Origin: Lantana camara
Taxonomy: Eukaryota > Streptophyta > Magnoliopsida > Lamiales > Verbenaceae
Direction: 5' to 3'
Length of the DNA: 64,000 bases
Assembly (NCBI GenBank): GCA_037501455.1
Contig: CM074862.1
Location: 88,745,501 to 88,809,500, forward strand
The translations under genes were made by a program, and so were the position numbers. Position 1 is the first letter of the stretch. Each line of letters begins with the position of its first letter. This document shows positions 12,753 through 23,703 of this stretch, piece after piece. Under the pieces are notes generated by a model. It was not told the DNA's origin, made no database searches, and was given only the letters and a program-made list of their open reading frames with translations.

Positions 12753-13460
12753 GGCATGGAAATATCAGAGGTCCGAATAGGATTAAGAATCCTAATACTA
12801 GTGGAATGGAAAATCCAGTGAGATCACATCTTATATGACGTCATGCAAATAGAAACGTGGATTGTGATGAGTAATTGTTACCTTCAATTATTATCTCATG
12901 TTGATCCAGTTTTGTCTTGGAGCATAAGTTAAAGTGGAAGAGTTTGTATGGATTTCGGCTCCTAATTCCATTAAGGTTATAATTCCTAATCTTAATAGGA
13001 GTCTTATCCGACGAAACATGCGGGCCGTGCAATGTTATCATGTTTAATTACAATTCTAGAGCATCAATGCATGGAGATATTTTGAACGTGGCATGTACTC
13101 ATGGAGTTGTACATCAATTACATGCTTTCGGCCCACCAAAGTTCTTTATTTCATTAATTCAAAAAATAAAATAAAATAAAGAATAAAAGTTGGCAAAGAG
13201 TTGTAACACATATCCAAATGGGGAAGAATTTATATGAAAAAGGAATTCTCATTGGGTTTTCGGCATGCATGTAAATTCTCATGTAAATACAAGTCCCATA
13301 CCACGTGATTTGGAATCCAAGACGATTTTGATTTTAATCTTATCTCAAGATTAAATATACAAATTAAATCCATTTAAATTTTCCGAAAAAAGAAAAGGAA
13401 ATTTAAATACTTCAAGTCCCGCCTTCGTCCAAATACTTGGTATGTTCTTCGCCGAGCTTG
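12753..13460. other. Non-coding stretch between the antisense PMD promoter and the polypurine tract
   Basis: AT-rich sequence without a recognisable frame. It lies where Tat-lineage elements carry the spacer before the 3' LTR. Confidence 0.5.
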
Positions 13461-13470
13461 AAGTGGGGGC
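13461..13470 (+). other. Polypurine tract of the gypsy element
   Basis: AAGTGGGGGC, followed by ATT and the LTR terminus TGTAAACG at 13474. This position is typical for a plus-strand primer. Confidence 0.6.
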
Positions 13471-13870
13471 ATTTGTAAACGATTAAATAAACTTTATATT
13501 ATTAATTTGATTTACTATTTAATATTTTGAGATTATCCTAAATTTAATTTCAAAGTTAAATAGTTAAATTTAAATTGATATTATAATGTTTATTTTATCA
13601 ACAAATCAAGTAGCGACACATGTCAAATTGACATGTTTCGACCTATTAAATCAAGTCCTGCAGTCAAAGAAAGCTAGGACAAATCAAATGATGACACGTG
13701 GCATGTTTCAATACGTGGACCAATCAAGTCAAGACATGTGGTTTATTTATTTTTTTCTTTAATATAAATCTATATTAAAGTGATAAATAAATAAATAAGT
13801 TTGATATTATCCCTTTACTAAATAAATTAATTAATTAAAGGATAATTATCACAAAGTTCCACCCTACGCT

Positions 13871-13878
13871 TATAAATA
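13871..13878 (+). promoter_or_regulatory. TATA box in the gypsy 3' LTR
   Basis: TATAAATA, followed about 25-30 nt later by a leader of CAA/GAAGCAAAG type. It is the likely LTR promoter. Confidence 0.55.
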
Positions 13879-14100
13879 GGGGCATTCTACAAACAACTCT
13901 CACAACTTGAAGAAGCAAAGAAGCAAGCCACAAAGCAAGGAGAAAGAAGCTCTCAGGTGTTCTTCAGCATCTTCAACGGCGTTCTTCGCAGAAGTCAACG
14001 TCAATGGTGTTTAATCCGGCGTCAAGGCATCGAAGTGGTGTTTCGGAGTTGCTCTCCTCGAAGATCGAAGCGAGATTCAAGGCGTTCTTCGCGTTCTTTG

Positions 14101-14330
14101 TGGAAGCCAACCAAATCAAAGCCGCCGATCCGCAACAAGGCGTCAAGTCCGCGAATCCGGCGTTTTTCTCAAATCAAATTCGAAGGTGCTCCAAGCGAGA
14201 TTCAAGGCGTTCTTCGTGGAAACCAATCAAATCAAAGTCGCCGATCCGCAACAAGGCGTCAAGTCCGCGAATCCGGTGTTTTTCTCAAATCAAATTCGAA
14301 GGTGCTCCAAGCGTGTTCTTCGGCGTTCTT
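14101..14330 (+). repeat. 116-bp tandem duplication inside the LTR
   Basis: The segment beginning TGGAAGCCAACCAAATC at 14101 recurs from 14217 (TGGAAACCAATCAAATC) with few changes. A fragment of the same sequence (CGAGATTCAAGGCGTTCTTCG) also occurs just before at about 14070. The open frames across 13957-14608 are by-products of this CG-rich repeat and have no known domain. Confidence 0.75.
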
Positions 14331-14762
14331 CGAGAAAGTTAACAAACAGAGGTGTTCAATCCACAATCAAAGCATCAAATCCAGATTTCGGCGTTACTCC
14401 TCAACAAAGTCAAAACAAATTCAAATCAACATCAAAGGTGTTCGTCGGCGTGTTCAACGGTGTTCATCAAATTAAGACGTTTAATTCGCGATTAAGTCGA
14501 AGACCCGCGATTAACGTTTTCAGAAACAAATCAAATCCAACGGAAGATCGAAGCTCCAAAGTCAACAAAGGCGTTTCAAACCTTCCGAACTTCAACAAAT
14601 TCTTGTAGGAAGAATCAGATGAATAAATTAGAGATTGTACCCGTAAGTTCAAATAAATCAATAAAATTCATTTTCGATTATTTTTCTTGTGTTTAATTAT
14701 TTAATTAACGCGGAAATTGAGTTACACGGTCTTCGCTTGTTATTCAAGTATGGAGCTAACAA

Positions 14763-16154
14763 AAGCATACAAATTGCTTCTACCACTATGAAAATTCAGT
14801 AAAAGTTAAGCAAATTACAAGAAATTTCAATAACTAAAACACTCATGCATACACAAAATTCCTTGATTTTAAGTGAATAGATATCTCCATTGGTATGCAC
14901 AAGTAGAGTTAATAGAATCAATTGGTTGACCAACAAAAGGCATAAATATATTGTGCTAAGCATAGGGCGAGTGGGTAAATTCATAAATGTAGATTATAAA
15001 AAAGCAAGACAACATAAATCACAAGAATGAACCTAACCTCTTAACGCCTTCGATGCTTTGAAATCAAAGCAGACACACAGCCTGGGAACTGTAAACCGAA
15101 ACCCAAAACAAATTGCTCCCAAAATTCAGCTGGAGATAATAGCCCTACTTTATAGGAGGAGAGCAAAAATTCTATTAAAATGGATAGAGCGTCACCTCAA
15201 TTTTACCCACAGCCATCATATAAACTGCAATAGGAAGAAAGGGCCACCGCATGAGGTGCTCACGTAAGCAGAACAACAGTTCGAGAACACGTCGTCGCAG
15301 CTGTGGAAGGTGCAGAGAAATTTTGAGAGGTAGAAAACCCAACGGGAAGACAAAAAGAAAAGAAATCTGGACATAATTCATATAAAAATGAAGCAAGTGC
15401 CACGAAAACTTACCGATTAGCATATGTGAAAACTGCAATTGCAAGAAAGGCGACCTGTAAAGGTAGTCACGTGGACAGAGCTGCAGGAAGAGAATACGTC
15501 GCAGGTGCAGACAAATTCGAAGAGAGAGAGAGAGAGAGGATGACATGTTGAGGATCGAATTCATTTGACTCATTACCCTGATTAGTTATTTTGTAGAAGA
15601 TGTTAATTTTTTTTTTGGTAGAGAGTAAAAGATGTTAAACCAATGATAATGAAGAAGACAGATGGCGTCTGCTTGGGTGCTGGGACCAATGTTATAGTAA
15701 TAAACTAATAATTAAAAGGGAGGGATCTAGTGTGGCAAGGAGGAAAATTGTAATTGTAAGCTGACTCAATTTGGACTTACGGCTCCCTTATATTTATGTT
15801 AAATTAAATAAGACTTAACAAAATAAATATTTATGAATTAGAAAAAGTCTAAATTCTAAGAATTTAGAATTTTGGTCAAAATTAAACTTGTACGGTGAAA
15901 ACATTATTTTGTTATACATAATAGTATAGAATATAGATAGATACCTCCATTAATTTGAATTCTTACATATGAATAGTTCTTGTTCCAATTTAATTATATT
16001 AAAGGTAATTATAAAATATGCCATATAATTTAATATATTTAAATAATAATAATTTCTTATTGCATACATATGAGTATGTGGAGTTACGAATTTTTTGCAT
16101 GGAGTATGCCATTGGACATATTGAAAGGATGGGAAAATAATCTATATTTATTTA
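14763..16154. other. Intergenic stretch with an imperfect ~207-bp-spaced duplication
   Basis: About 15211-15330 and 15418-15525 share blocks: ACTGCAAT-GGAAGAAAG, a TCACGT block and ACGTCG-CAG-TGCAGA-AAATT. A (GA)n run follows at 15523-15538. The minus-strand frame 15573-15175 crosses both copies but shows no domain, so I do not call a gene. The rest is AT-rich with nothing recognisable. Confidence 0.5.
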
Positions 16155-16583
16155 AAGGGTAAATCTTACTTTGCATCCCAACCTTTGGGAAAATTCTAGC
16201 CCAGACCCGGCTTGGCCGAACCCAAACCAATTAAAAAGCAAGTGTATTACACTTGCCATTTGATTGGTCACTCTCCCTGAATTTTCCACCAACCACACGG
16301 CAAGTGTAAAACACTCGCCCCCTCGTTACACCGGTTTGGCCGAGCCAGGCTCGGGCTAGAATTACCCCAACCTTTGGGGTGTATTGTATTTTATTACCCA
16401 ACCTTTGAAACGTTGCACTTTAGTATCCAACCTTTGAATTTTATACACTTTTAGTGTCCCGACCAATGAGAAAATGTATCAACCATTGGGGTACACATCT
16501 GCACTTGGGCAACAAAATTCAAAGGTTGGGTACTAAAGTGCAATACACCCCAAAGGTTAGGGCGTAAAGTAAGATTTACCCTT
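16155..16583. mobile_element. MITE with ~35-bp terminal inverted repeats, interrupted by a second MITE
   Basis: The left end AAGGGTAAATCTTACTTT is repeated inverted at the right end (AAAGTAAGATTTACCCTT). The similarity continues inward through CCAACCTTTGGGGTGTATTG. The element carries several CCAACCTTTGAA-like repeats. Removing the inner element (16187-16367) and one copy of CAACCTTT restores continuous terminal-repeat symmetry. No coding capacity. Confidence 0.8.
16187..16367 (+). mobile_element. 181-bp MITE nested in the previous MITE
   Basis: Ends GGGAAAATTCTAGCCC and GGGCTAGAATTACCC, flanked by CAACCTTT at 16179-16186 and 16368-16375. An 8-bp TSD suits a hAT-type element. Related copies are at 42122-42301 (inverted) and about 25084-25255 (diverged). 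Confidence 0.8.
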
Positions 16584-16793
16584 ATTCAAATTTACTTATC
16601 TTTGTTTAAATTGAAATATCGCTTTTAAAAAGCTATAATATAATCATATGCCAAAAAAAAAAAAAAAAAGAAGCATATTATATAATCTATTATTCTACGG
16701 GGGCATAAATGGTGCTTTACGACTTCAATTTTAGAAAGCGAGTTGCATGGCATTTTGTCTTTAAATTTCGGATTATCGTTAGATTCTGCGCTC

Positions 16794-16810
16794 AAAACCC
16801 TAACCCTAAT
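16794..16810 (+). promoter_or_regulatory. Telo-box-like motif AAAACCCTAACCCTAA
   Basis: AAACCCTAA motifs are common in promoters and leaders of plant housekeeping genes. Here the motif lies just upstream of an exon-like segment at 16866. Two repeat units are too few to be a telomeric tract. Confidence 0.4.
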
Positions 16811-16865
16811 TCCTGACCTGATCCGATCTAATTCTTTTCTTTTCTTTTGAATTGAATTTCGATAG

Positions 16866-16973
16866 GAGAGAATAGCCGAGGGAATTATAGAATCACCGTC
16901 GTCAGCGTCTCCGCCGGTTTATCCGACCCCTGTTGATCAGCTAAAGGGGTTGTTCCCTGATATGGAAACTGAG
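16866..16973 (+). pseudogene. Orphan exon with a CUE-like motif
   Basis: The segment is bounded by an acceptor-like TTTCGATAG and a donor-like GAG|GTGAAT. It reads open for about 36 codons, ending PTPVDQLKGLFPDMETE. The LKGLFPDM block resembles the start of CUE/ubiquitin-binding segments. A second possible exon follows an AATGCAG acceptor at 17240, but I could not join a full gene. It may be the remnant of a truncated gene or a 5' exon of an unknown gene. Confidence 0.3.
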
Positions 16974-17458
16974 GTGAATCTTGCGATTTTTTATTTTTAT
17001 TATTTTGATATTATTGTGGATGTTGGGATTTTCGGTTTATTTGCGTCCTGGAATCCGATACATCTATTCGTCAATTCTGCGATGAATGATTGATTGGGCT
17101 CAATAATTTGTTTAATTGTGGGTGTTTCGCATTTGTGGTGGGGAAATTTCTACCTTGAAAGTAATCTTTGTGCATCGTTACCTTCAAGTTTATTGGAGGA
17201 GTGTGATTACAGATTGGAATTTAATCATGAAAAATGCAGGTCGCTTGTAATTTGTGGGAGGTTGATTTTAGAAAGGATGTAGAAGCATTTGCATTTAGAG
17301 TTCAGAAAGGATGTAGGTTGTTAGTGGCAAAGGGTCTGGTCGCAGCGCGCATACATCCACGCCCGCACCCACACCCACACTGTTTCATAAATGCTATATG
17401 TTTGCTCTGTGAGCTTTGATTGTTTACCAAATTGGCTTGGGATGAAAAGGCCAAATAT

Positions 17459-17480
17459 GTGTGTGTGTGTGTGTGTGTGT
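17459..17480 (+). repeat. (GT)n microsatellite
   Basis: About eleven GT units. Frames running through it on either strand are artefacts. Confidence 0.85.
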
Positions 17481-17974
17481 TCATACAATTCCACCAGAAA
17501 AGGCAAAAAGACAAATGAATGGTCCTTCATTGTCAATGTAAACATTAACTTCTGAGTAAAAAATGTGTTAAACAGAGAATAGATGCAGGTTGGCATTCAA
17601 TAGCCTCCTTACACAAATATAAGCATATTGTGAACTAATTTAGTAGCCTTTTCGATCTAAAGACTTAGAAGAGGTATATTTCCACTTGAAGGGATGGAAC
17701 ATGGATCGCTAGCTAAACTTTATAGAACTAGTTAAATTGCTTAATTAGAGTTTTCTTTTGTTGGCATACTTGGGTAATATTATTTTTCTTCTATATATTA
17801 ATATGATTGGTTGAGTTCAACTTAAAATTTTTCATTTAAATCATCAAGCAACAAGAGTAGGAGCATATCTATGAAAACAGAATTATCTAGCATAACAGTG
17901 CTCCCCTTCAGGAGTTGGACTCATAACAACTGCTACATTGACGAAGAGAAAGAGAAAGAGAGAGAGAGTGAGAG

Positions 17975-20617
17975 ATGGGGACGAGAAAGAGTATGGATGA
18001 AGATCTCGAACGCCTCATACCATTATCGATCGATAGAGGCCATCGCACCAAATCACCTTCTACTTCTGATTCAACCGGAGGCGGTCCAGGCGCTTCCAGC
18101 GGCGGCAGTGGTCAGGAGGTTCTCTCATTTCTCCCTTGCTTGTACCCATTGTTGCCTATTTTTGAATGTATATATGCATCTATGTCAACCAGATTTTGAA
18201 TATATGTATATTTTGATGTCACGGTGAATGATTTATCCCAGTGTGAACTGCATACATAGTTGAAAACATATTGCCATTTTTTGTGTATCACTCATATTCT
18301 TCACGAAATTGAGCTCTACTTCACTCTACTTCACTCTTTAAACATTTTCCCGTCCGTATAGTTTTCCAGTACTTCTCTATTCTGGTTGATTTATTAAGAG
18401 TAATGTGTTACGGCGTCTTATGCTGATAAACTGAAGAACAACAGTGTTCAATTGATTTGCCAAGCATTTATCAATTATTTTTATTTTTTGGTAATTTCCT
18501 TTTTGTTTTGATTCATTTTCCGTGTTTTCAGCTGGTGATTGAATGCTCCCTTAGTAACGGTAGTCTTGTATTTGATCAAAAGACTAAGAGAGCAATAATG
18601 TTATCTTTTTGCAGGCATTTGGCAAAGTGATTCGTAGTTGGGCATCTAAAAAGTTTATGACGGGATGGTTAGTTTTCTAATACATCTCAATGCTCTAAAT
18701 TGGAGCTATACAGATTTGCTGAAAACTCTTCCTTTCTGTTTGTCTGAACTCTTATCATAATGTGCTGATCTGTTCTCTATCTGTTTATCATAGCCTTTAG
18801 GCTCCTTAAATAGAGCCATTGAACTCTTTTTTTTTTTTTTTTTTTTTTTGTTGAAAGAGCAATTGAACTCTAAAATCTCTAAAACAGAAGTATAAACAAA
18901 ACAAAAAGAAATGGAAATTGTTACGGACCAACGATTTGCCCATTAACATCCCATTAAGTGTAAATATTACTAAAAGAATGTTGACTTATTAGTACCTTAT
19001 AGAACTACTGGATCAAGGGCTGCAGTTTGCCACATTTATGCTCCATTGTAGGCTTCTGTGTAAAGTATAATCCAACAAATCTTGCCACTTTTTTGAAACT
19101 AAGTCAAAAATTAGCGCTGTTCCTTAAGAAGGGAATAATTTCAGGTATGGGAGTTTGCTCTAACAATCAGATTGAGGTCTCAAGACTGCATTTAAATGGA
19201 GAGATTTGGATTAGAAGGGTTTTGAGGTTACAATATCACATTACTCCAATGTTAGGTAGGTTCACTATCCACAAGTAAAATAACTCATAAGTCACTCAAA
19301 AAATTTAAAAATCTTTGTAACTTAAAATAATCGCATTTTCATCCATCTCGCAATCACATTGTTCTTGCTTATCCTCATGATTTGAAATTATATGCAGTGT
19401 AATCTTGCTTCCCCTTGCCATCACATTCTATATGACTTGGTGGTTCATTCATTTCGTGGATGGATTTTTCTCACCAATCTATAATCATCTGGGGATCGAT
19501 ATATTTGGTATGTGGATTTGCACAGTTGTTTCTCTTTCATGCCAAGATTAACTTTTGATGCAGCAATCGAGTTCAACATTTCTATCCAGTCAGATAATGA
19601 CTCTTCTAAAATAATTGACAGGTCTTGGATTTATAACCTCAATTACTTTCATCTTCTTGGTTGGAGTTTTCATGTCATCATGGGTGGGTGCTTCACTTCT
19701 GGCATTGGGAGAATGGTTCATTAAAAAGATGCCTCTAATGAGTTTTTTATATGCTTCCTCTAAACAAATTAGCGCAGCAATTTCTCCAGGTAATTAATCA
19801 TAAGGATAATTAGACTAACATACCCTGAGGTTTTGCCTAATTACCCGAACATCACCTGAGGTTTGAGAAATTACAAAAACTTCCCTGTCACTACATCTTG
19901 ATTGATGAATTTGATGAATCCATGTCTCCTTTTCCTTAATCTATTATATCCTATTTATCTTGACATGCACTAGTCAATATTTGATTTTGAATTTATAACT
20001 ATAAGCATGCATTAGGCTAAACCTTTGGGTGTACGAAGGCGAAGTTTATTAATTTATCAAATCTCAGGGAAGTTTGTGTAGTTAGGCCGAACCTCAGGGT
20101 ATGCAAGTCTATTATCCCTTAATTGTATATATTACCATCTTCTAGAAGTTTAAACACATCCTTTACTAAATATGATTATGTCATGTTCAGATCAGACTTC
20201 TCAAGCCTTTAAGGAAGTGGCTATCGTAAGGCATCCTCGTATTGGGGAGTATGCATTAGGTTTCATTACATCAACTGTTATCCTCCGTAAAAGTACAGGT
20301 TCAGAGGAGCTTTGCTGTGTTTATTTTCCCACCAACCACCTTTATCTTGGAGACATATTCCTTATTAATTCAAAAGATATTATGAGGCCCAATCTTTCTG
20401 TTAGAGAAGGCATAGGTAAAAAACTGATTTACTTATGGATTCATTCAACTTTTGTTAATGTTATTTGTTGTCGGTATTTTATTTTTCACTTCGCTTTTCA
20501 TATGGTGCAGAGATCGTCATATCCGGAGGGATGTCCATCCCGAAGATTTTGACTATTACGGATACACAATCCATACTGTCACCAAGAATTGGGAGATTAG
20601 CAGTACCACAAGTTTGA
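17975..20617 (+). CDS. LCV: LIKE-COV protein (DUF502 family membrane protein)
   Basis: Six exons joined by eye: 17975-18118, 18615-18667, 19398-19507, 19622-19789, 20191-20415 and 20511-20617. All introns have GT/AG ends and compatible phases, giving 268 residues, the usual COV/LCV length. The N-terminus is hydrophilic (MGTRKSMDEDLERLIPL, then a Ser/Gly-rich stretch). AFGKVIRSWASKKFMTG precedes two membrane segments (VILLPLAITFYMTWWFIHF and LGFITSITFIFLVGVF). Then come the family-typical WVGASLLALGEW, RHPRIGEYALGFIT, CVYFPTNHLYLGDIF and an EIVISGGMSIPK tail. Arabidopsis COV1 acts in vascular patterning and its relatives are endomembrane proteins; a similar role here is inferred. Intron 4 carries a MITE. 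The assignment to LCV rather than COV1 itself is tentative. Confidence 0.92.
19802..20120. mobile_element. Intronic MITE of the AAGG(G)ATAATTA family, copy 1
   Basis: Inverted termini: AAGGATAATTAGACTAACATACC at the left matches the complement of the right end (GTATGCAAGTCTATTATCCCTT). A further inner inverted match surrounds CCTGAGGTTT / AACCTCAGGG. It lies wholly within intron 4 of the LIKE-COV gene. A second copy lies in the DUF1005 intron. Confidence 0.75.
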
Positions 20618-21260
20618 TGAATTATTTTTTTAATTTTTTCATTTTTTTTAAGTGTTAGTTGCTGCCTGCTAGGTGATGAAATGGGGTTGGCCTTAGGTGG
20701 TTGATAAGTGGGAGAGGGAGATTTGTTTTCTCCATGCCTATTCATATGTTTCTTGTCTGATTCTGATTTGTATTTTCCTTCTTTTTAGCCCTGAAGCTAC
20801 ACTAAAATGAGGGGAAAAAAATATAGTCGAGATTTTGGAGGGGTATTGATTAATGGTTGTCTGAAGGGATTTTGACATATTTGAGGAGAAAGCCATATAT
20901 GATAATGCAGCAAACCTGCTCTTTTTTTCGGAGTTATACAGGCCCTTATGTTTTTTAATTTCTGATCCATTTTACTTGCTGTTCTGGTTTGTTATTTCGA
21001 GTGTGATCATGTGAGCACTAGTATTGGGATGAAAATGCTAAAGAGTCTAGGGTTTTCTTCAAGGATTGATGCAAGGACATATAAACGAAATGACACCACA
21101 TAGCAAAATAATATTATTGGAATTATATAAATATACACACCATACTAATTTGGGGGAAACTCGAATATACACTTTGCGACCCGGATTGTCGCCTCTACCT
21201 CCATTACCATCTCAACACCCTAATTTCTGCACGAGAAGCAATCCCCCAAATACTCACTAC

Positions 21261-21997
21261 TAGGGCTGTAAATGGATATCCGAAAATCCGATATCCGTTC
21301 GCATCTGAATTTGTTTAAAGAGGATATTATCCGTATCCGTTCAAAGAGGATATTATCCGTATCCGATTATAGACATCCGAATTATAAACGGATAAGGATA
21401 TGGTAATGATACATCCGATCCGTTTAACATCCGATTCGTTTATACATCCGTTAGATATATCCGTTATCCGTAATCCGTATCCGATAACATATATATCTAT
21501 ATATTTTTTATACCTTGATGAAACATATATTAATTTATACATCATATAATTATTTGAGAATTATAAAAAAAAAAAATAACGATAAACGTATATCATATTA
21601 TTTGTTTGAGTTGTAATAATGAACTCCATTAATTGTTGTAAACATATATTATAAATTATATATTATACTTATGAGTTAATGTGTATAGATTTAGTAGATT
21701 TATAGTTAGTTCTATTAAAATTAAATTGTGTTATGAAATTTTAATCTATTATTTTTATTAAAAAATATATGTAAAACAGATAAACGGATTCGAATTCGGT
21801 ATCGGATAACTCACTAATCGGATATCCTCATGGATATGGATAATTCGATATTCGGATAATATCCATCGAATTCGGATACGGATAGCATTTTCATTATCCG
21901 TCGGATAACGGATACGGATTCGGATAGCGGATATGCTAAACGGATTCGGATTCGGATACTGCACATCCGCTCCGTTTATTATCCGTTTACACCCCTA
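21261..21997. mobile_element. hAT-type non-autonomous element rich in ATCCG/CGGAT
   Basis: Termini TAGGGCTGTAAATGGATA and (inverted) TAGGGGTGTAAACGGATA, flanked by a perfect 8-bp direct repeat CTCACTAC at 21253-21260 and 21998-22005. Both subterminal regions are packed with ATCCG / CGGAT repeats. The centre is AT-rich. No transposase frame. Confidence 0.88.
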
Positions 21998-22417
21998 CTC
22001 ACTACCAGGCCATCAGCAATAGGCGCGTTTACGAGCAATCCTACTATATGTGCAATTAATGCTGTAAGCTTTTATGTGCAAGCCAATCAATAAGATGCTA
22101 TATATGTTTGCATTTGAAAATCGTAATCTCATTTGATTTGAGAGTGTATGTCCATTGTGCAGCGCGGTTTATTTTGCACATGTAAAGTTTCTACGAGAAT
22201 GTGAAAAAACGCAAGAATCCTTTGATGAAATGAAATTTCAATGGCAATGAAAGGCCCTTCTTAAGATATGTTCTTCATGAGTTCGTCCCATAACCCACTA
22301 AATAAAAATCAAATATGTGAAAAGAAAAGAGGTATCCACATGTTCCTGTAATATGTGTGCAAATAAAAAAATATATATTATTAATAAATATATATTAAAT
22401 TAAATTCTTGATGTATA

Positions 22418-23012
22418 AATTCCAAATACCTCTTATCCTTTAAGATTTAGTGCGCTTTGCCCTTAACTTTTGAATCAGTGTGATTGTCCTCTAACCTTTG
22501 TAAACTATAATACTTAACCTGATCTTTTAGACAATTTCGGTGGAATATCATGAATTTTTGTAGCCGATTTTTTTCTCCGTCACGGCGATCCAAGAGTCAA
22601 AAACACTATTATCGTGTTCCTTTCTTCGAGATGAACAAAACTTATACCCCATTCGACCCTATTGGTAGTTGGAAGCATTGGAATTCACTTGCAAAGCTTC
22701 GTCGACCTTGCGATATCTTTGATCGATGATTCCTCCTTCGTTGGTTTTTGGATTTTGATTTTGAAATCATTATTGTATTCCTTGCGTTGAGAGTTTCGAT
22801 TTGATTTATAATATCAATACGTTTGAAATCTAACTTATACAAAACTGACCTTATAAATTACGCTAAAAAAAATTGAACGGAATATGCCCAAAGATTCCAC
22901 TGGAAATGGTTAAGTGTTACATTCTTTTACAAGATTAGGCTAACAGCTGTACCAATTCAAAGATTAGAGGACAAAACCCACTAAGTTTCAAAGGATAGGA
23001 CCGTTTGGAATT
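22418..23012. mobile_element. MITE-like element with long imperfect terminal inverted repeats
   Basis: The left end AATTCCAAATACCTCTTATC matches the complement of the right end (AATTCCAAACGGTCCTATC). The match extends about 100 bp inward through TTTAGTG-GCTTTG-CCT, TTAACCTG and GTGGAATAT-like blocks. No domain-bearing frame. TSD not resolved. Confidence 0.65.
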
Positions 23013-23289
23013 AACCCAAATTATATATATATGATAAACAAAATGCAATAGATAATAGATTTGTAAAAAATAATATAAAATAAAAATTAAAAATATGAAG
23101 GAAGAATACAAAAAATATAATAAAAAACAATTAGAATAAGGTGAGGAAAAAAAGTTAAAAAATAATACCAGGGATGCAAAATAAAAATATAATTACCTTA
23201 ATGGAATAAAAAAGTTCATAATCTAATATTTAGTTCGTATTTTCATTTACTCATAATAACACAACTTGTAACTAATAAAAGTTGCTGAA

Positions 23290-23433
23290 GTAAGGTAACC
23301 TACTAAAATTCTTGTAATTAAATTTCCAGGAATAACTTTCACATTGATCATCCAGTGTTATCTCAGCAATCTTTTGTAGCTCAAATTTCCTCATAACTTC
23401 ATCAAAAATAATGTCGCATTCAAACCAATAGCT
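23290..23433 (-). pseudogene. Possible orphan minus-strand exon
   Basis: After an acceptor-like TTTTGAACAG the minus strand reads open for about 50 codons with protein-like composition (YWFECDIIFDEVMRKFELQK, then IAEITLDDQCESYS) and ends at a stop. I do not recognise the family. It could be a gene fragment or chance. Confidence 0.25.
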
Positions 23434-23703
23434 GTTCAAAAGCAAATATATATATATAGTAAAAGATTAATGAGGATATATGACGTCTCATTACACAGAG
23501 AATCATATGACAGGAGATATGCATACATCAGTTTATGACAAAATCCTCAATATAACAGTCCTCCGATCCTAATTTGACCAACTCTGTGAGAGAGTTCAGT
23601 TCACAGCAGAGAAGACGGTGTTGAGATTGGAGGAGGAGGTAAGAATCTCCATTACTGAAATTGTTTCCATAGTTCAAATTACTGCAGAAAATATTGCTAA
23701 AAA

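Larger units (their letters stand above)
10346..14762 (+). mobile_element. 3' portion of a Ty3/gypsy element with an antisense gene
   Basis: A polypurine tract AAGTGGGGGC (13461-13470) precedes a TGTAAACG terminus at 13474, which I read as the start of a plus-strand 3' LTR. That LTR holds a TATA box (13871-13878) and ends somewhere near 14705-14762 (TATGGAGCTAACA is a candidate end). Upstream lies a decayed plant-mobile-domain gene on the minus strand with its own TATA box. Extra antisense ORFs between pol and the 3' LTR are known in the Tat lineage of Ty3/gypsy elements. The 5' part with gag-pol is absent. The 3' LTR boundary is uncertain because no second LTR is in view. Confidence 0.55.

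Noticed and set aside
13957..14608. Three overlapping frames of 112-172 codons
   Set aside because: They are by-products of a tandemly repeated, CG-rich LTR leader, with no domain.
15175..15573. 132-codon minus-strand frame as a membrane protein
   Set aside because: The Leu/Phe-rich translation comes from an imperfect DNA duplication and has no recognisable family.
16794..16810. Interstitial telomere repeat
   Set aside because: Only about two units; better explained as a telo-box promoter motif.
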